A stretch of 64,000 nucleotides of DNA. It comes from Craspedostauros australis (Eukaryota > Bacillariophyta > Bacillariophyceae > Mastogloiales > Achnanthaceae). The translations under genes and the position numbers were made by a program. The stretch spans positions 434,001 through 498,000 of the forward strand of contig JAMXDE010000012.1 of NCBI GenBank assembly GCA_026770025.1, in the 5' to 3' direction. Of this stretch, positions 34,063-43,678 are shown one piece after another (position 1 is the stretch's first letter; each line of letters begins with the position of its first letter). The notes beneath the pieces are model-generated. The model did no database searches and was not told the origin of the DNA. It saw nothing but the letters and a program-made list of their open reading frames with translations.

Positions 34063-35636
34063 ACCGCGGAGATTGCTGCGCTACCGTCCTACGTCATGAA
34101 GGAGTATCAGGACGTCACTCTCTCAGCCGACATCATGAAGGTCAATAGCATTCCGTTCCTTGTCGCCATCGCAAAACACATCAAGTTCGGAACCGTCGCC
34201 AAGCTAGACTCTGAGTCTGGTGCATCCATCACAAAACAGCTCCTGAGTGTCATCAAGCTCTACAAACAACGAGGATTCAAGGTCACCATGGTCCTCACCG
34301 ACAACCAGTTCGAATCCATCCGTGGCAATCTTGCAGCAGCAGGCACAGGCCTCAACGTCACATCTCGTGACGAGCACGTCCCAGCAGTGGAGAGATACAT
34401 CCGGACCATCAAAGAATGAGCCCGCAGCACGTACAACGCGCTGCCATTCAAGCATTACCCACCAGGACTCATCGTCAAAATGGTGTGCAACACTGTCTAC
34501 TGGCTGAACATGTTCCCGCATCACGACGGAACCTCCAAGCGGATGAGCCCAGCCGAAATCGTGGTTGGACGCAAACTCGACTTCCACAAGCACTATAAAG
34601 TGGAATTCGGAACGTACGTGCAGACCCATGAGGAGTATGGCAACAGCATGCAACCCAGGACCGTTGGAGCCATCGCTCTGCGCCCATCTGGGAACGATCA
34701 AGGAGGATATTACTTCCACAGTCTTCTCACTGGAAGGCGTCTACATTGCAGAAGCTGGACGGAACTGCTGATGCCCGATGCGGTGATCGATCACGTTCAC
34801 ACTCTCGCCAAGAAGACCAGAGGCAAGGGAAACATGTTATTCACCGATGTTGGTAAGTTCCATGATTGCAAGCCTACGATTGTGGAAGACGGTGTTGTTG
34901 ATAGGCGTTCTGTTTGCTATTTCATTAGTTGGCACTCCAATCCTCCCGGTGTCCATTCTCTTGCCTGATGCTCTCGGTGCTTCAATCTGTTTCGTAGATT
35001 CAGTCTCCGACTATGAGTCGGTGCGCGAGATGCTCTCTCGCTACTCTTCTTATTCTCTCTCTCTCTCTCTCAACATCGTGTGCTTGTGCTACACGATGCT
35101 CTGTGTTCGATGCGTACTCCGCATTCGACACTCCGTTCATTCAGTACTGGCTCCTACTCCATGAGTACTTACCATTTGAACTTCACCTCCTGTATCCATG
35201 ATCTTGATGCCCTTCGGTCATCGGATCTTCGTCTCCTGCTCTGACTTGGAGACAGATGTCGATGTGGTGACACAATGACATCCTGTCGACGTCAGTAGGC
35301 GTCCTTCTGCTCTCCAGATGTCACGTTCCATTGGTGATGCAGTGGTCTGTCAGATGATATCGTCATCTGAGGTTTAGTTGGGAAGTACCTCGAGATTCTC
35401 TTGGTACCATACGTTTCCATTGATGGATGGACGGACGATGATTCTAATTCTCTCAGAAATCGTTGATTGCAAATTTCCTCCAGAAATCCTGCTCATTTTC
35501 GTGTGTTCCATTTCCGCTGTAATTCTGACGAATCACAGTATACTATCGACACGAGTGTAGTTATACCGTCCAAATGCGTATGAGAGAATAATGGGTGAAC
35601 GATGCACATATATCCCTCATGAGATTTTGGGCCCCC

Positions 35637-35704
35637 GATGTGACAAATTTGGCACTTCACATCGATGTGACACATTTGGATCGATGTGCCACATTTGTCA
35701 CATC
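35637..35704. repeat. subterminal hairpin of element D
   Basis: 19-bp arms GATGTGACAAATTTGGCAC (35637-35655) and GTGCCACATTTGTCACATC (35686-35704), one mismatch, with a 30-bp loop. Confidence 0.85.
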
Positions 35705-36181
35705 CTGTGTGTTCGCATCGGCCAGCTGAGGTGGTACTGATAATGTTTTTTCGACTTCCACACAGTGTTATCGCGGAGAGGCGCTTTTGTGTCCTCAAAA
35801 CTCTTGATTGTTGTTTCTCCAGGATTGGCGTTTGTGCTTCTGTTGGTTTCCGACGGCGGTGAGACTATTCGATGCTTCGCAGAACTTGTTTCAGTGCTAT
35901 TTCCAAGCGAAGTCTGCGATTTTCATCCAATCATTGTCTTTCAACAGTGTCTATGCACGAAGCGTTCCGGCTTGTTGATAAATAATTCATTTATGGGGTA
36001 TGTCCTTAGGGTTCTGAATTCCTTATGTGGCCTTGTTTGCAGCGGAAATTGCCTGCGCCAGAAGGTTCCAGTTAAACAATGAGAGAAGCCACCACACTGG
36101 AGGACCATGTTGGTCTGGCATGCGATCTCACCACCTACACGTGGAGGCCAAATAGTGCTGTTGATGCGAACCCAAAAGCAG

Positions 36182-36213
36182 TGACAAATGTGGCACATGT
36201 GCCAAATTTGTCA
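36182..36213. repeat. 32-bp near-perfect palindrome at the other end of element D
   Basis: TGACAAATGTGGCACA meets TGTGCCAAATTTGTCA with no spacer and one mismatch. It uses the same motif as the hairpin at the opposite end. Confidence 0.88.
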
Positions 36214-36275
36214 GCAAATTTCTCATTAGGGATATACGTACATCTCGACATATACTCACATGTACATCTCGACAA

Positions 36276-36800
36276 TTCTTGTTTTGGCGCGAAATCTTCC
36301 GACCTGATCGACCACCAAATCTTTTCTCCCCCTTTCTCTCTTTCATTCACGAATCTGTCCTCACTCGTGCCATGACCGATCTGACTCAGCTTTACCTTAG
36401 GAACTATATGCTCCTCAAATTCTTTCACTACAACATACCTCGATTCCCTCCATGCCAATGACTACTACACCATCGTCGTAGTCTTGGCACGCATATCCAA
36501 CTCGCTTCAACTCAAGCAAAGGAATCCGAGGGTGAACTCCAACCACAGCCATTGCTGCATGACCATCTCAATCGAAGCGTCATGATCTATACTGCAGTGT
36601 GACTACGTGTGAAGAGAGCAAGGAGCTACAATCAACTTCCATCCTCAAGCACTGAACCAAATACATCAGTGCAGGGCCCTATCAAGTTGTGTGACATTGT
36701 TTCTTCATCCTACCAACATCACTAGCTAACTCATAATATCACAGACAAAGATGAGCACCAAAGCACTCATCTACTCATCGTTACTGTGACACGTCTTCAA
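36276..36800 (-). pseudogene. DDE transposase 5' fragment, inverted relative copy of 7620-8140
   Basis: The minus strand aligns base by base with 7620-8140 at roughly three-quarters identity. A coding-like stretch near 36290-36450 reads EFEEHIVPKVKLSQIGHGTS and ends FAPKQEL. The catalytic part is missing; LTR C copy 3 begins exactly where it should continue. Confidence 0.8.
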
Positions 36801-39800
36801 GCAAATCATACTCCTCTTGGACTGCATCACACGGTTATCCCAAAACCGGTAGTTTGTGAGGCATCTCCTACCGATTCGCGCCAACTGAACCCGAATCCTA
36901 ACTCTTGTCATTCCGGGCGTACTCACGCTTCCTAGAGCAACAGAGAGTTGTAATGGACACTCTCTTGTGAAGATTCAAAGTATTCCATTGGCAGAGACAA
37001 GATACAATCAAGCATGAAGAGTATTTAAGGCGTAACGATCAACGAAAAGGATGGCACAGAGCAGATAGATAGAATACATTTTTGGATCTGTGACAGGTCT
37101 GACATGGCGTGGGGTGATCCAGGCTCACAGAACTATCGCATGGTCTACGAACTATTCCAGAATGAATGAACATTGCAAGAGGCGCTGTGGTAGGCGATTG
37201 ATGGTTGTCCATTGCTGAATTGTGAGCGTGGGGGTTGACGGCTTGGCGATGTCTAGATGGTATTATATGACTACTCTATTTGTGCTGCTCAACAATGGCA
37301 TACTCCTATCCGTAGACTCTGGCTCGTCTCGCCAGCCGTTGTTGCGCGGAACTCCGCATGACCCGCGCAGGCGTGGATCCTGGAATCATGTGACGTGTGT
37401 GAAAATGGAAATGAAACCAATTCGACGTTCAATTGCAGCACTCCCGGAACCCCACGACGCCAAGGCCAGAATTGGCTGATCTCATTCCACTCGGTACCAC
37501 AGACACGGAATCCATGCTTGGTCTGCAAGTACTATACTCTTGAACGAATACGTCGATTGTATCAAACCGGCACTCGTTGAAATGGAAACTGTGTGTGGTT
37601 GTTGCCGACCACATCGATTTGGTTGTCGAATGATGTGGCACCTCATGAAGAATCCAAAAGTCATCTCGAGCAAAATCCAGAACTGCTGAGAGGGAGAGAG
37701 AGCACACAATGCCAGAGTGGAGCGTCATGCCTCGCACCAAACACCCTTGCAAGTCGACCAGCGCTTCCGCTGCGCCATTTTCTTCACCAACGCGAGTTGG
37801 TCTGGCATCGCTCTCTCTCTCTATCTCTGTCTCCCTTTGTCTTGTATGTTTCTCTGCCTGGAGCCTTGATGGTTTGCTGCGAATCTCAAGTCAGAATTGC
37901 TGCGCCTCGGACGGGCTGGGATGTTGCGACAACCACTGTCCCTCTTCCGTGGTCTCGCAACGTCACTGGTGAACGCCAGGCGCACGAGTTGCCCTTCACG
38001 TTTGCGTTTTTCGGAGCCAGGCTTTTCTAATCTTCGTGGAGATGACACTGTACTCCACAAAACACACCAATGGCATACAAGGCGATGAGGTGGAGGTTGG
38101 TCTTTCTCTTGGTCGCGGTTGTGCTCCTCATCGTGTACACACTCATGATGCGCTGCCATTGGCGATGGCGTCGTCAATGTCGCCACTGTTGTGGTTGGTG
38201 ATGACGCTGGTACGAATGTCGATGTTCTCGCGGTGCTTTTTGGGATGGCGCAGTCTTTCCAACAGAGACAGAACATCTGTTTAGAATGATTGAGAGGACT
38301 GCTCGACTGCAGCATCTACAAGTATTCCGCATGGAGCACTTTGAAGCGCGGCATCACTCTTGGCGGCTCCATCCAACGCTCTGGCTCTCTCGTGTTACAT
38401 TCCTGCATGCCTCTGTCTTCTACGACAACATGGAATCGTGTCAACTTGGCCGTACACGCGATGGCGACGCACATTGTCTCATTTGCGGGCGTGGTTGATC
38501 CTGCAAGTATTATCCGGTTAAGTTCTGAAATCGGGAGAATGGAGGCGGCAAGAGAAACAACTTTGTCACCAGGGGCGGGTACAAGAATACGCCCAGTGAG
38601 ATTTCGGGCCCCACGCGCCAAATTTGTCACTCAACATCGGCATTTGAGGTGGTTGTGGGAACGTGTTGTCGACTTGCGCATGGCGTCATCGCGGAGAGGG
38701 GCTTGTGTGTCCGCGTGGCTCTTGGTTTTTGTTCCCTAGGATTGGCGTTGTTGTTTCTTTTGGCTTCTGACAGCAGCGAGACTTTCAGGTGCTTCAAAGA
38801 ACTCGTTTCATTGCTACTTCTAAGCGAAGTCTGTGATTTCCATCCAATCATTTTCCTTCAACAGTTTGTTCGCGCGAAGTGCTCCAGCTTCTTCACAAAG
38901 CCTTCCTTGATTGCGGTTTGCCCCTGAGTTTCTGTGTTCCTTCTGTAGCCCTGCGTGTTCCTTATGTAGCCTTCTTGACACCGAACATTGCATGCATTGT
39001 TGTCCAGGTTTTGTCGTTGCCGGCTCGGTAGCTGCGACGATTCCGTCGTCCACCGTACGCTTCCTCTGCGTGTCTGTCTCTCTCTCTCTCTCTCTCTGCA
39101 TGTGCATGTGTATATGCATGTGTATGTGCATGCGCACGTGAATGCGCATGTGGATTCGCGTCTGCGAAAATCACTTTCTTGCCTTCGACAACATGCACAC
39201 AACAACTCTCATAAAAAACAATCGACGAACAGATTGTCCTCCGAAGCACAGCATCACCACACAGCAATCGATAAGCATTGCCAGGTGATCACAAGCCTCT
39301 CTCCGGCCAACGCCAAACATAATTCAAAGGTACGTTCCGCTCATCGATCAATTGCAGAAGCAGGTTTGCAAGATGAATGAATGTCTACATGGCGAGGAGC
39401 CAATGACGGGAGGATTCGTTCGCAGCGCTCGTCTTGCCCGACACAGCGTGCTGCCTCAAGCAGGCGCACATCGGGAGCATCAGCATCACTGGCAGCATCC
39501 GGGGTGGACGCTCCCACCGGATCAGCTGCCATCGTTATGAGAAGCGTGAAGCATATTGATGCCTCGCACCCCCCACGCTTGTCGTTCCGATCGTGTGCTT
39601 GCTTTGCATGTTGGTGGCATGTTGTGTCATCGCCTTCGACTCCGGTCTTCTCTGCTCTGCTCAATACACTCCTGTCACGATTCGCTGATCTGCCCAACTC
39701 AACTCAACCCCGAACCTCTCATGTTCCACGGTTACGAGGACTTGTGCTCCCGAATTCGCACTGCGCTGCGCTTCTCTATCCGTGCCAAAACACGAAAATG

Positions 39801-39858
39801 AATCGCAGCACACAATCCAAGCAACCGACAAACAGCAATCACCAAGTACCGAGCGACC
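36801..39858. other. gene-poor region with repeat remnants
   Basis: No ORF with a recognisable domain. It contains TC-rich tracts (about 37800-37830 and 39080-39100), an alternating TGCATGTG tract to about 39150, and the second copy of element D. The last 100 bases are CA-rich, as in the leaders of neighbouring genes. No RNA gene was seen. Confidence 0.5.
38583..38960 (+). repeat. second, diverged copy of element D
   Basis: GTGAGATTTCGGGCCCC...GCCAAATTTGTCAC and the following sequence (GCGGAGAGG, AGGATTGGCGTTT, AAGCGAAGTCTG, CATCCAATCATT) align with 35622-35990 in the same order at roughly three-quarters identity. The 3' end is degenerate. Confidence 0.75.
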
Positions 39859-42800
39859 ATGATTTACAGCAAGGCAGCCTTCGTCGCTTTTCTAGCTCTC
39901 GCCGACACGGCAACGGTCCACGCCGTGCTCCGCGGCAACAAGACTCCTGTGGATCCAACCGAGGAACTCCGCACGGCGACGAACAAGATCCGCGCGCTCA
40001 AGATCGGCGTTGATGACGGCCCAAAGGCGAGGAAGCAAAATAAGGCCGACCGAGAGCCTCCCACAGACAACCCGGCTGGTGCAGAAACAACCGCGCCGAC
40101 CGCATTGCCTACTGGGCCGCCGACAGGATTGATTTCGGAGATGCCCTCGATGGCACCTGTCGCTCAGCCAACTGCCTCGCCGACCTCTCAACCGGTAGCT
40201 GCACCTTCGGGCTTCGATTCTACCATCGAGGTCATTTGCCAGCCAGACGGTCTCACCACCCTCACATCACAAGAGAGAAACGCCAAGACAATCATCTGTA
40301 ACTCTGCAAAGCCGTCCTGCCGCGAGGCAGTGACCGCCGTGAGGGAATCCAAGGCACTGCAGAATTTCTTCGGATGCGCAGGAGACCTCGGCGAAGGAGC
40401 TGCACGCAAGCTCTTCGACCAGTACGCGTCCAATGACGTGCTCTCGGGCCAATTGTCCCTGATCACTGCCACCAACGCGATCCTCGTCACCGAACGTCCG
40501 GATGCCATGAACGCAGCATGTGCGGCCGTGGCTGCGATGCAATCGCCTGCCGTCGCAGATCCATGCTGCCAAGGACCTTTGGGATGCACTTCAGTCACCG
40601 GTTCCGCCTCCAACTCCCCTCCATTCATGACCATCGCCATCACTGCATGCACCGGCGACAGCGCCTGCAAGGACATGGGACCCAATCCCCTCATCCTCGA
40701 TTCCTCCTGTACTGGCGTGAGTTCATGCGAGTTGATGAATGAGAACGAGGCCAACCCGTCCATCATGGGAGTCACCTTCGTCGGTGAGATGGCATGCACT
40801 ACCCCTCAATCTTGTGAGGGAGTGGGACGTCGCTCTCATGGTGATGTCACCATCCAGACCGGTGCATGCATTGGACCCGATGCATGCAATGCAGCTGGCC
40901 GCCGTGTCGTGCAGAAGGCACCATCATATCGCTTCCGCAGCCACATCGACATTGGCCCGAATGCGTGCGTCGGCAGCAATGCCTGCAAGGATGCCCATTC
41001 CACTGTCAACTATGATACTGCTGGTAAGCCTGAAGGCAGCCTGACCATTGGTGCTGGTGGTTGCGTCGCCGATGGGTCATGCGAGAAGATGGGCTTCAGC
41101 GACAGGATGAGAACGGATATCATTGTCCCTCCTGGTGGATGTGGCAGTGTTGAAGGCTGCAAGGGATGCATGACAAAGACGGAGTGCAGCCCTGATGAAT
41201 TCTACTTCATCAGCGACGTCGATGGGGCCTGTCCAAAGGGAGACAGCAGCTCCGGGGGCAATCCTACTGGGGACAAGGTGGAGGAGTACTGCATTGGCAA
41301 GGACACCCTGCCCACAGACTCTCCCACTTTTTCTCCCACTCCTTTCCCTACACCTCTCACGCCCAGCCCAACTAGTGCCCCAACCAACTCACAGTCTCAG
41401 ACGCCCTCATATTTTCCTTCAGACGCTCCATCGCGAGTCCCGTCCGAGATGCCATCAGATATCCCGAGCTCACTCCCATCGAACAGACCGTCACAAGTTC
41501 CGTCCGAGAGACCGTCCGACCATCCCTCCGATCTTCCGTCTGACGAGCCATCGCAAACCCCGTCTACGATACCGTCCGACCTTCCGTCCGATGACCCGTC
41601 GCAACTCCCGTCCCAGGTGCCGTCGGCACAGCCCTCCGACCTTCCGTCCGAGGTGCCATCCGCACAGCCCTCCGACCTTCCGTCCGAGGAGCCGTCCGAT
41701 GACCCGTCGCAACTCCCATCCGAGATGCCGTCAGATATCCCGAGCTCAGTCCCATCGATCAGTCCATCGCAAGTCCCGTCCGAGATGCCGTCAAATTTCC
41801 CGAGCTCACTCCCGTCGAGCAGTCCATCGCAAGTCCCGTCCGAGGTGGCGTCCGCACAGCCCTCCGACCTTCCGTCTCAGATGCCGTCAAGCAGTCCATC
41901 GCAAGTCCCGAGCACCGTACCCACAGACACATCAATGCCAACTCGCGCCCCAGCATCCTTGACCGTCGGATGTCTCGAGACACCGGGAGATGACACAACG
42001 ACGTTCAATGAGGTCACTGGTGACGTATTGTGTGATGGTGCAACAGGCACATGCGCAACCTTTGTCGCTGCGGTCGACGCCCTCGGCGACAAGGGCAAGA
42101 TGATCAAGAGCATCTTTGGATGCAGTCATGAAGGAACGCCCAACGTCGTGACACAACAGGTGGCGCAGAAACGCTTTGACACCATGAAGAATGACGCGAG
42201 CATGACGCAGCTACTGGTGGATGTAGTGGCCACCATGAAGCTCTACACTGGGATAGGAGATGCGGTTGATTCGGCTTGCGGTAGTTCGTGTTGCACTGGT
42301 TTTAACCCTTGCGCCACCTCGTATTCAGTTCAGGTTATGACGGTGACAGACAACTCGTGCCATGGCGAAGAAAGTTGCTCTTCCGTTCAACCTGGCACCA
42401 TCATACTTGGCAGCAGCTGCACAGCAGACTATGCTTGCCAAAAGTATGGTTGGTTTACCTCATTGGAGCAAAATGCTGAGGCTGGATACAGGGTGATTGG
42501 ACCAAACGCTTGCACGGATAGATCCGCTTGCACAGACCTTGGACGGAACCTTTTTGGCAATGTGCGAGTAGGAGAAGGAGCATGCACTGGAGGTGAGGGC
42601 GCATGCAAAGATGCTGGTGGCAAAAGCAACCAAGGGACTACCACGGCGCCGGTCGTGACAAATGTCTTCATTGGGAAGAACGCATGCGTTGGGATCAACG
42701 CTTGTACTGATGCGCATGCTGTCGATCTTATTGATTCCAAAACTGGAGGAAGTTTGGTCATTGAAGAGGGTGCATGCGCCGCTGCGAGCTCATGTAATCA

Positions 42801-42987
42801 GGTCGGCTTCGGTACTGCTGCAGTCAATGACATCATCGTCAGGACAGGAACATGTTCCGCAGCCGCTTCCGATTGTGACAGTTGTGCCCAGGGAGCACTG
42901 TGTACGTCAACGACAGAGACGTACATAATCGACAACGCAGACAAGGACTGCCCAGGACCAGACCAATCCGCCTGTGAAGTGGTCTAA
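39859..42987 (+). CDS. secreted protein with two homologous Cys-rich domains and a Pro-Ser-rich linker
   Basis: 1042 residues in one exon from ATG 39859. The signal peptide is MIYSKAAFVAFLALADTATV, followed by HAV. A short Thr/Pro-rich spacer leads to domain 1 (residues about 120-475). It has many paired Cys, motifs such as ACIGPDACNAAGRR and IGPNACVGSNACKDAHSTV, and ends GCKGCMTKTECSPDEFY. Residues about 490-685 are a linker of PSD(L/I)PS, PSE(V/M)PS and PSQ(L/V)PS repeats, a style common in diatom extracellular proteins. Domain 2 (about 690-1042) repeats domain 1 motif for motif (VIGPNACTDRSACTDLGRN, then FIGKNACVGINACTDAHAVD). No membrane anchor is seen. A wall, matrix or adhesive role is likely by composition; the biochemical function is unknown. 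Confidence 0.88.
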   Translation: MIYSKAAFVAFLALADTATVHAVLRGNKTPVDPTEELRTATNKIRALKIGVDDGPKARKQNKADREPPTDNPAGAETTAPTALPTGPPTGLISEMPSMAPVAQPTASPTSQPVAAPSGFDSTIEVICQPDGLTTLTSQERNAKTIICNSAKPSCREAVTAVRESKALQNFFGCAGDLGEGAARKLFDQYASNDVLSGQLSLITATNAILVTERPDAMNAACAAVAAMQSPAVADPCCQGPLGCTSVTGSASNSPPFMTIAITACTGDSACKDMGPNPLILDSSCTGVSSCELMNENEANPSIMGVTFVGEMACTTPQSCEGVGRRSHGDVTIQTGACIGPDACNAAGRRVVQKAPSYRFRSHIDIGPNACVGSNACKDAHSTVNYDTAGKPEGSLTIGAGGCVADGSCEKMGFSDRMRTDIIVPPGGCGSVEGCKGCMTKTECSPDEFYFISDVDGACPKGDSSSGGNPTGDKVEEYCIGKDTLPTDSPTFSPTPFPTPLTPSPTSAPTNSQSQTPSYFPSDAPSRVPSEMPSDIPSSLPSNRPSQVPSERPSDHPSDLPSDEPSQTPSTIPSDLPSDDPSQLPSQVPSAQPSDLPSEVPSAQPSDLPSEEPSDDPSQLPSEMPSDIPSSVPSISPSQVPSEMPSNFPSSLPSSSPSQVPSEVASAQPSDLPSQMPSSSPSQVPSTVPTDTSMPTRAPASLTVGCLETPGDDTTTFNEVTGDVLCDGATGTCATFVAAVDALGDKGKMIKSIFGCSHEGTPNVVTQQVAQKRFDTMKNDASMTQLLVDVVATMKLYTGIGDAVDSACGSSCCTGFNPCATSYSVQVMTVTDNSCHGEESCSSVQPGTIILGSSCTADYACQKYGWFTSLEQNAEAGYRVIGPNACTDRSACTDLGRNLFGNVRVGEGACTGGEGACKDAGGKSNQGTTTAPVVTNVFIGKNACVGINACTDAHAVDLIDSKTGGSLVIEEGACAAASSCNQVGFGTAAVNDIIVRTGTCSAAASDCDSCAQGALCTSTTETYIIDNADKDCPGPDQSACEVV

Positions 42988-43678
42988 GGATAGACTTAAC
43001 TCTAAAGTAACACACAGCCATTCAGTCTGCTGTCTACGTGTATGCTACGTGCATTATTGCTGGTCATGTCGTCCTGATCATGACTCTTCGTCCACCTTGC
43101 TACAACCAGTAAGAGCGGACGAGCCGATGATAAACCAGACTATCGCCGTGGGAAAAGGCATGTAATTGAAGGGGGAATTAAGATTATGGGCACAGGGCAC
43201 AAGACCTTGCATCGATCGTGGTCTCTGCTCTGCTACACGGGAAGCAGCTGGTAGTGTCCCATATAACGTCATAATAACCCCTCATAACGCTCATTTCTCA
43301 TTGTCTGCTTGTCGGGATGGCACAGACGCTTGTGGTGGTGTGAAGAAAAATGGGATGATCAACGTCTAACCTACCATCAGTGCATCCTACCGAAAGACAC
43401 GAAAGCGCTCGATTTTGTCAGAAAAGATGAAACTTGTCTGGTAGTGGAAGCAACGTCGCCAGCCACCCTGCACACACACTTCCGTCTTCCTTGCGACACC
43501 AACTTGTTGTGTTGTTTTGTGGATCGGAACGCACCGGATGGTCGTCGGGATCATTCGCCCCTCAGGAACACAACCACAACAAGGCGATGCAAATCGTCCA
43601 CAAGAGAGAGAGAGAGAGAGTGAAAGCAATCGTTGAAGAAATAGTGCCGTGCACTGTTGACGTGCGACCTGGAACATC
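42988..43678. other. intergenic region with (AG)n near its right end
   Basis: 3' UTR of the secreted protein and promoter of the RNA-binding gene. An (AG)9 tract at 43603-43620 lies 60 bases before the next start. Nothing else recognised. Confidence 0.5.

Larger units (their letters stand above)
30253..34847 (+). pseudogene. element B: degenerate copia Gag-Pol fragment split by an LTR insertion
   Basis: Gag opens at ATG 30253 (MTTTVSEAEIF). The same frame runs on through TAA at 30967-30969 and TAA at 31894-31896. The protease motif LHGSLVDSGANGGLAGDDV is near 31787-31840 (canonical DSG). The N-terminal integrase side is reached near 32480. The frame then resumes after an insert (32484-34062) in the integrase core: SADIMKVNSIPFLVAIAKHI, MVLTDNQFESIR and VPAVERYIRTIKE (Asp, Asp, Glu). 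TGA at 34417-34419 is a third stop. The reading stops at about 34847, where another LTR begins. RT and RNase H are missing. Dead and older than element A. Confidence 0.88.
35612..36222. mobile_element. element D: small inverted-repeat (MITE-like) element
   Basis: Ends read TATCCCTCATGAGATTTT on the left and, reverse-complemented, TATCCCTAATGAGAAATTT on the right. Subterminal TGACAAATTTGGCAC is present in both orientations. It sits inside LTR C copy 3. A TA or TAT target duplication is possible but ambiguous. The internal sequence (35640-36000) recurs at about 38583-38960. No coding capacity was recognised. Confidence 0.7.
34848..36275 (-). mobile_element. LTR family C, copy 3 (inverted), interrupted by element D
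   Basis: The minus strand matches copies 1 and 2 from GGAACTTACCAACA (34848 side) to the start-like TTGTCGAGATGTACATG (36275 side). About 600 bp of element D splits it at 35612-36222. The left neighbour is element B integrase and the right neighbour is the transposase fragment. No matching target duplication was found, so a rearrangement is likely. Confidence 0.8.
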
